From positions 4,402,001 through 4,466,000 of the forward strand of contig OZ241900.1 in NCBI GenBank assembly GCA_965203615.1: a stretch of 64,000 nucleotides of DNA, read 5' to 3'. Each line of letters opens with the position of its first letter. Position 1 is the stretch's first letter. Positions 26,208-34,600 of the stretch are shown piece by piece. The notes beneath the pieces were generated by a model, which was given only the letters and a program-made list of their open reading frames with translations, did not search any database and had not been told where the DNA came from. The position numbers and the translations under genes were made by a program. This DNA is from VXNE01 sp965203615 (GTDB lineage: Bacteria; Pseudomonadota; Gammaproteobacteria; Pseudomonadales; Azotimanducaceae).

Positions 26208-27738
26208 CCGAAGACTCCTTGGCCAGCAACGGATCGTCCGGATCGAGCAACGGGCGTATCCGTTCAAGACCTTCGAAGGCGCTTTCCTTGATAGTTGGCG
26301 GCGTCTGCGGCGGCGCCAGGTCCGACGCCGCGCGCTGGTAGCTGGAATAGGCGCGACGATGGCGGCCCAGGGCCTCGTAGGCGCGGCCGAGTTCGTGGCG
26401 TACCACGCCGTCGAGGCGGGGGTCGCCATAGAATGCCGCCGAAAGGAATGTCTTCCAGGCATCGTGGGCCCTGCCGGCATGCAGGTAGCGGTCACCAAGC
26501 ATGAGCTGGATGTTCTGGCGCAGCGACGGTCGGTCGGAGCGGCCGATGTAGACGAGGGCTTCCTCGCACAGGGCGATCACCAATGCCGAGCGCTCGTCCT
26601 TCAGGTCCGAGTTGAACAGGGGGAACGCAAAGCCTGAGACGTAGTGCGTCCTGCGCGGCTCGGGCGTCACCGACAGACCGATCTCGACCGCTTTCATCTG
26701 ATCCTCGTCGGGGCGCCCCGCACGCAGGCCGATGTCGAAGATCAGCCCGGCGGCCTCCTCGACATTGCGGTCTTCCGGCCACCGGTCGGTATACGCGAAC
26801 AACGCGGGGATGTCTTCCGCCGCTGCGGCGGCATAGAAGGCCGCATCCGCTGCCGAGTGGTTGCTGTCCTTCTGCGGCGTCAATGCCAGATAGCCTGCGG
26901 TCGGGTTGATCTCCAGGCGGTACGCGGACCACAGGCCGAGTCCGGAGCGCAGCAACCAGTCCGAGGCGAGCCCCTCTGGCAGTGCGTCGAACGGCTGCGG
27001 GAACAGCGCCACCATGCCGGACAGGCCAAGAGCGGGCGGCGAACCGAAGGCGATGCCCTCCACGTTCCCGGCCGGCTTGCCGAGCCGCTCGGCAATCTCC
27101 TGGTTGAGATAGGTGTGGTAACCGGCGGTGCCGAACTGCATCGAGGCGCTCTTGCCACCGTCGTAGGAGACGGGCACGTGAACCTGGTTGTCCACCACGC
27201 GCACGCCCTCGATGACGGCGGCGAAGTTCTGCGGCGCCTCCTGCGCGTCCGCATCGGCGGCGGGTTTGAGCGTCAGTTGTTGCGCGTCGAAGTCGAGGCC
27301 GAGGGCGAATGGCTGGAGCACGGGCCAACCGACGATGGCCGAGACGTCGACGTTTTCCAGTTCGGTCGAGTAGCGCGCGGTGAACTCGTCAAGAAACGGT
27401 CCGCCCGCCACGCTGATGACTTCCCTTGGCACTTCCAGCCGGAACCCGTCGGCAATCACCTTGAGGGTCTGCTCGCTGTCGCCGTACGCCACTGATCGGA
27501 GTACATTCTGGTGCAATGCGAATGCCTCCGGCGCGGCGTAGTCAACGACCAGGTGCGTTTCCTTCTGGAACGCCTCGGTCTGCAGGATCGCACGGACAAG
27601 AACACGGTCACCGAGGAAACGTGCCTCGACCTGTCCCCCGGCAGTTTGCCCGCTGGCGCCACATGTATACGCGCCGATACTCGTGGCCAACAGGCAGCAG
27701 ACCATCGTGCGGGTGCGTTGTGTTCGCGATGGACTCAC
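26200..27738 (-). CDS. Exported beta-rich protein with C-terminal TPR hairpins
   Basis: About 512 residues. The start is uncertain: the frame is open from a TTG at 27789; I choose the GTG at 27738 because it gives a basic n-region and a hydrophobic core (MVCCLLATSIGAYTC) typical of a signal peptide, though no clear ribosome site is present. The first 270 residues are beta-rich with two similar halves, weakly recalling aspartyl-protease-like folds, but no DTG/DSG catalytic motif is seen (VVDYAAP stands at one candidate site). The last 150 residues contain TPR-like helices such as HELGRAYEALGRHRRAYSSYQ. It is the second gene of the operon and probably periplasmic. Confidence 0.65.
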   Translation of the reverse strand: MSPSRTQRTRTMVCCLLATSIGAYTCGASGQTAGGQVEARFLGDRVLVRAILQTEAFQKETHLVVDYAAPEAFALHQNVLRSVAYGDSEQTLKVIADGFRLEVPREVISVAGGPFLDEFTARYSTELENVDVSAIVGWPVLQPFALGLDFDAQQLTLKPAADADAQEAPQNFAAVIEGVRVVDNQVHVPVSYDGGKSASMQFGTAGYHTYLNQEIAERLGKPAGNVEGIAFGSPPALGLSGMVALFPQPFDALPEGLASDWLLRSGLGLWSAYRLEINPTAGYLALTPQKDSNHSAADAAFYAAAAAEDIPALFAYTDRWPEDRNVEEAAGLIFDIGLRAGRPDEDQMKAVEIGLSVTPEPRRTHYVSGFAFPLFNSDLKDERSALVIALCEEALVYIGRSDRPSLRQNIQLMLGDRYLHAGRAHDAWKTFLSAAFYGDPRLDGVVRHELGRAYEALGRHRRAYSSYQRAASDLAPPQTPPTIKESAFEGLERIRPLLDPDDPLLAKESSGG

Positions 27739-27827
27739 CGTGTTGTCTTGCTCAATGCTGCCTGTCCTTCGTTCAGGGCAGGATCGCAATGTGATTGCCG
27801 AAGCTTACGGCAACCTGAACAAGTGGT

Positions 27828-28850
27828 TCATTCGGGCAGAAGCTCAGCCAGCTTTCGTTCCAGGGACTCGCCCCGCAGGTGCCGCGCGACCCGCCGGCCG
27901 TCGCTCGCGATCAGGAAGCTGGCCGGAATGCCCCTCACGCGGTACAGCTTCGCGATCGTGCTGTCGAAGGCTTCACCGTCGCAGACGTTCAGCCAGGGGA
28001 TGTCGTAATCGTCGACGGAGGCAGTCTTCCAGGCCTCGGGATCCTCGTCGAGGTTAACCGACAGTATCTCGAAGCCCTTGTCGCGGAAATTGGCGTAGGC
28101 GGATTTCAGGTGGGGAATCTCCGCGATGCAGGGTCCGCACCAGGAAGCCCAGAACTCGACCAGCGTGTACCGGTTTTCCTTCAGGACATCCTCCAGGCGA
28201 ACCTCCTCGCCGTCGAGAGTCAGTGCCGCGAAGTACTTCATGGCCCTGGCGATTTCTTCAGCCCTGTGGGTCCGTAGGGCATCCATAACGTCGACGGCCC
28301 GGTAGTCGGCGACGCCGCCGCGCAGTTCTTCGAAGGCCGCATTCTGCTCGTCGTCGTCGCCCTCGAGCCAGGCCGCCTGCAGGGCAAGCAGGCGAGCCGT
28401 CGGGTCGTCATGACCCAGGTAGATTTGCCTGAGACGTTCGTCGGTCTCCAGTTCCGACTCGCTGGCCGCCGATCCGGGAAAGATCAGCCCGTTGTAGTTG
28501 CCCCCGGTGAACCGCAGAGTGCCGTCGCGGACATCGGTTGCAACCTGGAACCTGCCGGCCGGCTCGACGACGCCGCGCACGGCAGCGTCCGCTTCCTCCT
28601 CTACAAGCAGTCTGACCTCGACCACGAACGGATCTTCGATGTCGGCGCGCACGGTGGCCGCGCCGTTCTCGACGAACGCGAGGTCCAGCACTTCGAAGTC
28701 GCCGTCGCTGCGCGGGTCGGCATAACCGAACTCGAGCAACTCGCCCTCGTATTCGTCCATGCCGGCCGCCGTGATGGTGGTCTCGGCGGCATGGCAAAGA
28801 CTGCCTAGGCCCAGAAATGCGCTCAACAGCACGGTGCCCGCTATCTTCAT
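27828..28850 (-). CDS. Exported TlpA-like thioredoxin-fold protein
   Basis: A 340-residue protein with a Sec signal peptide (MKIAGTVLLSAFLGLGSLCHA, cleavage after CHA). An N-terminal beta-rich region of about 130 residues resembles the DUF4369-like domain often fused to TlpA-type thioredoxins. A helical linker follows, then a thioredoxin domain with active site WCGPC near residues 239-243 (in WASWCGPCIAEIPHL) and the cis-proline region RVRGIPASFL. This suggests periplasmic thiol-disulfide exchange. It is the first gene of the eight-gene operon; upstream lies the decayed island, so the operon promoter should be in 28851-29020, though I could not identify it. Confidence 0.88.
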   Translation of the reverse strand: MKIAGTVLLSAFLGLGSLCHAAETTITAAGMDEYEGELLEFGYADPRSDGDFEVLDLAFVENGAATVRADIEDPFVVEVRLLVEEEADAAVRGVVEPAGRFQVATDVRDGTLRFTGGNYNGLIFPGSAASESELETDERLRQIYLGHDDPTARLLALQAAWLEGDDDEQNAAFEELRGGVADYRAVDVMDALRTHRAEEIARAMKYFAALTLDGEEVRLEDVLKENRYTLVEFWASWCGPCIAEIPHLKSAYANFRDKGFEILSVNLDEDPEAWKTASVDDYDIPWLNVCDGEAFDSTIAKLYRVRGIPASFLIASDGRRVARHLRGESLERKLAELLPE

Positions 28851-29024
28851 GATGTCTCCTGTCGCATCGGTATGGCCATCGACTCCTCCCAGCGAGCAAG
28901 CGTTGCCAGGGTCAGCACGGTGCGTCCCGGCACGGGGATTCGTCCATCACTTCCTCATGCTCTGCGTTACCGGGGTTTCTGATGATCCTGCTGAGCCATG
29001 CTACTCAAATGGAAACGGACGAGT

Positions 29025-29219
29025 CGACTGATACCTCAACGTCCACGGTTCCGCCCGACGTTCCGTGATCATGCGCGGCCAAGTGACAAAGGTGCCGGCG
29101 GAAGGAGGGCGGGCTGGGCTCTCGGTGACAAGATGAGCAACATGACGGAGCAGGCGTGGGCACGCTCGGACCTGTGCGAGAAGCGTCGGGCGTCGATAAA
29201 ATCCTGGGCAGTGATGTGA
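29025..29219 (+). pseudogene. Remnant of a P4-type tyrosine integrase C-terminus (copy 1)
   Basis: The translated stretch reads PRFRPTFRDHA early and TEQAWARSDLCEKRR near its end, then a stop. This is the end of DUF4102/P4-type integrases, where consensus reads roughly GFRSTFRDWA...EAAYRRSDLFEKRR. Only about 65 residues remain, with no catalytic tyrosine motif left in recognisable form and no N-terminal or core domain upstream. Low similarity to copy 2 suggests two separate integration events. Confidence 0.6.
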
Positions 29220-29257
29220 CGACGTCTGGCACTGAAATACCATTTGGGAAGGGACGA

Positions 29258-29473
29258 ATGATGTACAAGTACGAGATCATCCTCTATTGGAGCAACGAGG
29301 ATGCGGCCTTTATCGCCGAGGTGCCGGAGCTACCGGGTTGCATGGCCCACGGCGACAGCCAAGCGGACGCGCTCAAGAGCGTCAACGAGGCAATTCAGCT
29401 CTGGATAGACACCGCGCTGGAGTTCGGCGATGCGATACCCGAGCCCAAAGGCGAGCGTCTGATGTACGCATGA
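29258..29473 (+). CDS. Orphan HicB-family antitoxin
   Basis: A 71-residue protein starting at one of two adjacent ATG codons (29258 or 29261). It contains the HicB core: FIAEVPELPGCMAHG (about residues 18-32), the helix DALKSVNEAIQLWIDTA and the tail IPEPKGERLMYA. HicB proteins neutralise HicA, an mRNA interferase that is normally the adjacent upstream gene. No HicA-like frame is visible on either side; both neighbours are integrase remnants. It may be a solitary antitoxin or the survivor of a lost pair. A short purine-rich stretch (gggaaggga) precedes the start. Confidence 0.8.
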   Translation: MMYKYEIILYWSNEDAAFIAEVPELPGCMAHGDSQADALKSVNEAIQLWIDTALEFGDAIPEPKGERLMYA

Positions 29474-29509
29474 AGGGTGGCGCCGGATACAGGCCGATTG
29501 ACCGATGAG

Positions 29510-29701
29510 ATTCCGACTCGAATCGGGTTCCGGTCGTCGTTCCGCGACTGGGCTGCCGAGTGCACGCCGTTCGCGCGCGAGGTGATGGAGGCGGCTCTGG
29601 CGCACCGGGTTCCCGACGCCGTCGAGGCAGCGTACTTTCGCAGCGACCTGCTCGACAAGCGGCGCGAGTTGATGGACCGCTGGGCCGATTACGTTGCGTG
29701 A
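29510..29701 (+). pseudogene. Remnant of a P4-type tyrosine integrase C-terminus (copy 2)
   Basis: About 63 residues ending in a stop: GFRSSFRDWAAE, then EVMEAALAHRV, AVEAAYFRSDLLDKRRELM and DRWADYVA. This closely follows the C-terminal consensus of DUF4102/P4-type integrases, including the ALAH segment carrying the conserved histidine of the R-H-R-Y site and the AAY segment where the catalytic tyrosine lies. No start codon or upstream integrase domains are present, so it is a decayed fragment. It lies 36 bases downstream of hicB. Confidence 0.75.
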
Positions 29702-29825
29702 GTTACTCAAGCAAGGTACCCCGTCTCCCACCACCCTGAGCCAGTCGTATGCCATCGTCGGCGTGCCGACTGATCAGCAGTGCATTACAATATCGTGCAC
29801 GACTCGACTTGACTAGGTAACCACC

Positions 29826-29990
29826 ATGGCCAACCACCTCGTTCAGCCGGGCATCGACAAGGAGATCAAGGAAGAGGCCGCTACCGTGCTGGCCGCCATG
29901 GGCCTGACCGTCTCCGCTTGAGCGCGACGCCGCGATGCTCCTACGCATGTACACCCGCACAACGGCAGGTTCGCGCCTCACCTTGGAGGA
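29826..29990 (+). pseudogene. Frameshifted RelB/DinJ-like antitoxin
   Basis: From the ATG at 29826 the frame reads MANHLVQPGIDKEIKEEAA then VLAAMGLTVSA and stops at 29921. RelB/DinJ antitoxins normally continue LTVSDAVRLLLTRIA. In another frame the DNA continues RDAAMLLRMYTRTTA, which restores that helix, so a small indel near 29915 has broken the gene. No RelE/YafQ toxin frame follows. The start has a weak ribosome site (AGG nine bases upstream). Confidence 0.6.
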
Positions 29991-30434
29991 CGCGCTCGAT
30001 TCCCCGCTATCGCTTCTGGACTTAACGCGTTCAGCGCCTCGTTCTCGCGCGCCAGCCGCGCCGCCTTCGGCAAGAGCCGCGGCGCCCACGGGCTGCGACA
30101 TTATTCCGGACGCCGGATTATTCCGGATTCGTGCCGGGAGGCGGCGGACCACGGGCACTTCGATCCATTGTTTCCGTAATAATCAGAGACCGTTCAGGAA
30201 GGCCAACAGGTGGTCGTCGGGCCGGTAGCGTGCCGGTCGGATGTCCGAAGGCGACGTCTTGGCCATCGCCCGCTCCTTGACATCCGTCTTCTCCATGTTG
30301 CTGGCGACATTGCCAGCAGGAGAAGACCGGATTATTCCGGAAACTCAACAACTACCCGTGATTCATGCTGCTGAAATCCCGGGAGTTTTGCCGAAAGACG
30401 GATGCCACTTCGGAATAATCTGGCCTCCCGAATA
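29991..30434. repeat. Non-coding stretch with clustered attattccgga motifs
   Basis: I see no gene in this interval. The 11-mer attattccgga occurs at 30100-30110, 30117-30127 and 30331-30341, and an inverted near-copy (ttcggaataat) at 30409-30419. A separate inverted repeat, tgctggc and gccagca around a six-base loop, is at 30299-30318. The motif core is the same as the arms of the 34-bp palindrome just downstream, which suggests a site family for one recombinase or the ends of a lost element. Confidence 0.6.
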
Positions 30435-30468
30435 ATGGCGCTTATTCCGAAATCGGAATAAGCGCCAT
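30435..30468. repeat. Perfect 34-bp palindrome (16-bp arms, 2-base centre)
   Basis: The arms atggcgcttattccga and tcggaataagcgccat flank a central AA and match without mismatch. The right arm runs directly into the reading frame of an integrase remnant (its RHAY segment begins inside the arm). It may be a recombination crossover site, an element terminus, or a hairpin. No T-tract follows, so a terminator is unlikely. Confidence 0.75.
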
Positions 30469-30577
30469 GCGTACGGCAGGAGCGGATGCGGGAGCTCGTC
30501 CGGCACACCGAGCACCGGCTGGCGCTGGCCATCGTCTCCGAGGAGATGGGGCACCTCAGGCCGGACGTAACCCGAAT
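30463..30577 (+). pseudogene. Remnant of a second type of tyrosine recombinase C-terminus
   Basis: The frame starting at 30463 gives RHAY; after a one-base loss near 30475 the next frame gives RQERMRELVRHTEHRLALAI (about 30474-30533) and then VSEEMGHLRPDVTRI. The RHAY and MGH segments match the R-H and [L/M]GH boxes of tyrosine recombinases. The catalytic tyrosine (normally about ten residues after MGH, as in TxxYL) has been lost: TRI is followed by SEV. It is unlike the two P4-type remnants. Confidence 0.5.
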
Positions 30578-30956
30578 ATCTGAGGTAGCCACGAGCCTTC
30601 CACGAAGCCGCCGCGTCGCGCGTAGTGACGCGAGCGGAGCAATACGTTCAGGCGCCGCCGGCATGGACCCCGACAGGGTAGAAGGCCAATACCGATGGTC
30701 CGTTCGGACCCCCGCCACTCCGTCACCCACGACACTCGCGCCCATCGCGGCAGGAGCGCCTTCGGGGTGCGATTCCATGACCGCCGCGCCGCTTGCCAGC
30801 GATACGCTGATACGCTGGACTAATATTACGTTATACACATGAAAATGCGCGTCTCTCACATGAAACGTTTATGAATGTATATTGAAAGGGTGCGCGCCCT
30901 GTGGCAATGTCACCGCCTGTCTGGATCGGCCATCACTCGTGCGGCAATCCGATCTC

Positions 30957-31202
30957 ATGCGGTGGAGCCTGACCGCGACCCAGGCGCCCGCCGGATTCGG
31001 CAAGACGACCCTCGTGGCGGCGGCCTGCAGGCGGCGACGGGACAACGGCGACGTCGTGGCGTGGCTGACGCTCGACGAAGGCGACAACCACCCATCACGC
31101 GATCGCCAAGGCGCTGGCGCGCAACGGCAAGATCATCGAGGCGATGCGCCATGCCACGGAAGCGCGAGATCCCAGGCTGATCGGGACAATACTCGACGTC
31201 GG
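30957..31202 (+). pseudogene. Remnant of a MalT-like LuxR-family ATP-dependent regulator
   Basis: The first part translates to SLTATQAPAGFGKTTLVAAA and VAWLTLDEGDN, the Walker A region and following strand of MalT/LuxR-type STAND ATPases. After 31092 another frame gives AIAKALARNGKIIEAMRHA and EARDPRLIGTIL, matching the helical repeats that lie hundreds of residues later in such regulators. A large internal deletion and frame change have joined two parts of one gene. The C-terminal LuxR helix-turn-helix is absent. Confidence 0.5.
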
Positions 31203-31478
31203 GGCCAATGCGCCAACCAAGCCTCCGATGAGACCGGCCAACGAAAGTTCGCTTTTGCGATGGGCGGTGCGAAGTTTCCTGGCCGCCTCCCTTTCACGTT
31301 CTTCCTACGCCCCGCGCGACCAGACGCCGACAAGCCCCTTCTCCGTCAGCACCAGAAAATGGTCCGGCTCGGGGTTGGCGCGCGCGTCGGCGACCACCTC
31401 CTCGACGGTCGGCAGGCGCGCGATGAGGCCGGCCTCCGTGTCCACCGATTCGTCGCCCATGGGTCGACTCAACTTCAC
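31095..31478 (-). pseudogene. Small open frame interrupted by one in-frame TAG codon
   Basis: From a GTG at 31478 (GGAGG 12 bases upstream) the frame encodes 57 residues including LIARLPTVEEVVADARAN and LVLTEKGLVGVWSRGA, then TAG at 31305-31307. The same frame then continues EEREREAARKLRTAHRKSE and a hydrophobic SLAGLIGGLVGALA segment to a TGA at 31095. Composition before and after the TAG is protein-like, consistent with a small membrane protein inactivated by a nonsense change. The last third overlaps the MalT remnant on the other strand and may not be coding. Family unknown. Confidence 0.35.
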
Positions 31479-31597
31479 AACCGTAATCGCCCTCCGGATC
31501 TCTGTGCCGGAGTCAGATGGGATTCGCGCGCCTCCGGCGATGTCGGCGATATCTGGCCGATAGGCCAGCGGCCCCCGGCTTAAGGCTCCTGCCGGAC

Positions 31598-31619
31598 TGT
31601 CAATGTCAGACGAAAATTG
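31598..31619 (+). repeat. Left copy of a 22-bp imperfect direct repeat flanking the protease gene
   Basis: It begins tgtcaatgtcagacgaaa and matches 18 of 22 positions with the copy at 35998-36019, in the same orientation, exactly 4400 bases away; all four differences are transitions. A terminal TGT and a following GAAAATTGGAC recall the ends of IS21-family elements (from memory), but no istA/istB genes lie near. Confidence 0.5.
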
Positions 31620-31634
31620 GACGGACTAAGGGAG

Positions 31635-34600
31635 ATGACGCGGCGACCTTGCCCGGAGTTGAGCAAGGAGTCTGGCGCAGCGGCTCGCACCGCTTGCGCA
31701 TGCCTGGCCGCCGCCGGAATCGCATGGGTTTCGTTTGGCTCCAACATCCCCTCTGGCAGCCCCTCCAACAGCCCCAACGACAGTCCCTCCGGCAGCCCCG
31801 GCGACACCGAGGCCCAGCCGAGCGACGGCCAACTGTGGCAGACGGTAAAGCGCCGCTGGTGGCAGGAGTTGCCGGATACGCCATCCGCGCCGACCGTCGA
31901 ACCGGCTCCCCCCGAGAGCCTCCTGGTCACCTGGGAGGCGCCGGACAGCACCACCGACATCACGGCATACCATGTCGAATTCCGGGCTCACGACCCATCC
32001 GGGTCCACGGTCCGGAATCCCGTCGGCAGCGAAACCGGGACCACTGACACCATCATAACCATCGACACCACCGTCACCATCGACGGGCTGATGCCGTCCA
32101 TGCTCTATCATGTTCGGGTCCGGGCCGTGAACGACGCCGGCCCGGGGGACTGGTCGGTGGCGGGCATGGGCATGACCGACAACGCTGCGCCCGTGTTCCT
32201 GGAAGGCGATGCGACAACGCGGACGCTGCCGGAGAACTCGCCCGGCGCATACGAGATCGGAGCGCCGGTCGCAGCCTCCGACGCCGACGGCGACACCCTG
32301 ACCTACGCTCTCGGCGGCGCCGACGCCCAGGCCTTCGCCATCGACGCCTCCACCGGTCAGCTTGCAACCCGCCCGGACTACAGCTACGACCACGAGGCCA
32401 ACCCCTCTCACGAACTGGCCGTGACGGCGACCGACGGTCGGGGCAACCAGGCGGAGATCGCCCTCACTGTCCACGTCGCCGACGTGCTCGAACCGCCCCT
32501 TCCGCCCGATCCGCCGACCGTCGCGCCCACGGGTACCGACGCGCTGGCGGTGTCCTGGACCGCGCCCCCGAACGCCGGCCGCCCGGACATCACGCGGTAC
32601 AACCTGCGCTACAGAGGGTCCAGCGGGCCATTCACGCTCTGGCACGAAACACCGACGCGTACCCGCGCGCAGATCACAGGTCTGCGTGAGGATCGCTACG
32701 AGGTGCAGGTGCGCGGCGTAAACGATGAGGGGGACGGCGCGTGGTCGGCTTCCGGACACGGAACCATCAACCGGCCCCCAAACCTGGTGGTGAACACGGT
32801 CAGGGTAGACGATGCCAATCCGGACCCGGGTGAGACGTTCACGCTGTCGGCAACCGTGACCAATGCGGGAGCGGGCGAGTCGCCGGCGACCACTCTGCGC
32901 TACTACCGGTCAACGGACGCCACGATCACGCGGTCGGACGCGCAGGTCGGCACGGACGCGGTGAGCGCGTTGTCCGCATCGGGAACGAGTGCTGCGTCCA
33001 TCTCCCTGTCGGCGCCGGCCGGGGCGGGGACGTATTACTACGGGGCGTGCGTGGACGCCGTGGCGGACGAGTCGAACACGGCCGACAACTGTTCGTCAGC
33101 CGTACGGGTCGACGTGGCGACGCCCAACCGGCCCCCAAACCTGGTGGTGAACACGGTCAGGGTAGACGATGCCAATCCGGACCCGGGTGAGACGTTCACG
33201 CTGTCGGCAACCGTGACCAATGCGGGAGCGGGCGAGTCGCCGGCGACAACGCTGCGCTACTACCGGTCAACGGACGCCACGATCACGCGGTCGGACGCGC
33301 AGGTCGGCACGGACGCGGTGGGCGCGTTGTCCGCATCGGGAACGAGTGCTGCGTCCATCTCCCTGTCTGCGCCGGCCGGGGCGGGGACGTATTACTACGG
33401 GGCGTGCGTGGACGCCGTGGCGGCCGAGTCGAACACGGCCGACAACTGTTCGTCAGCCGTACGGGTCGACGTTGCGACGCCCAACCGACCCCCAAACCTG
33501 GTCGTGAACACGGTCAGGGTAGACGATGCCAATCCGGACCCGGGTGAGACGTTCACGCTGTCGGCAACCGTGGCCAACACGGGAGCGGGCGAGTCGCCGG
33601 CGACAACGCTGCGCTACTACCGGTCAACGGACGCCACGATCACGCGGTCGGACGCGCAGGTCGGCACGGACGCGGTGGGCGCGTTGTCCGCATCGGGAAC
33701 GAGTGCTGCGTCCATCTCCCTGTCTGCGCCGGCCGGGGCGGGGACGTATTACTACGGGGCGTGCGTGGACGCCGTGGCGGCCGAGTCGAACACGGCCGAC
33801 AACTGTTCGTCAGCCGTACGGGTCGACGTGGCGACGCCCAACCGACCCCCAAACCTGGTCGTGAACACGCTCACGGTAGACGACGCGAATCTCGACCCCG
33901 GCGAGACGTTCACGCTGTCGGCAACCGTGGCCAACACGGGAGCGGGCGAGTCGCCGGCGACAACGCTGCGCTACTACCGGTCAACGGACGCCACGATCAC
34001 GCGGTCGGACGCGCAGGTCGGCGCGGACGCGGTGGGCGCGTTGTCCGCATCGGGAACGAGTGCTGCGTCCATCTCCCTGTCTGCGCTGGCCGGGGCGGGG
34101 ACGTATTACTACGGGGCGTGCGTGGACGCCGTGGCGGACGAGTCGGACACGGCCGACAACTGTTCGTCATCAGTACGGGTCGACGTGGCGACGGCACCGC
34201 CAGTGTTCCTCGAAGGCAGGGCGACGACGCGGACGCTGCCGGAGAACTCGCCGGGCGCACACGAGATCGGAGCGCCGGTCGCGGCGACCGACGCCAACGG
34301 CGACACCTTGACCTACGGTCTCGGCGGCACCGACGCCCGGGCCTTCTCCGTCAACGCCTCCACCGGTCAGCTCGCAACCCGCTCGAACCACAGCTACGAC
34401 CACGAGGCCGACCCTTCTCACCAACTGGCCGTGACGGCGAACGACGGTCGGGGCAACCAGGCGGAGATCGCCGTCACCGTCCACGTTTCCGACGTGCTCG
34501 AACCGCCCCTTCGGCCCGATGCGCCGGCCGTCGCGTCGAACAACGTCGACACGCTGGCGGTGTTCTGGACCGCGCCCCCGAACGCCGGCCGCCCGGACAT

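Noticed and set aside
32769..34196. The regular 357-bp repeats considered as a CRISPR-like or mobile array
   Set aside because: They stay in one reading frame without spacers and encode a repeated protein module.
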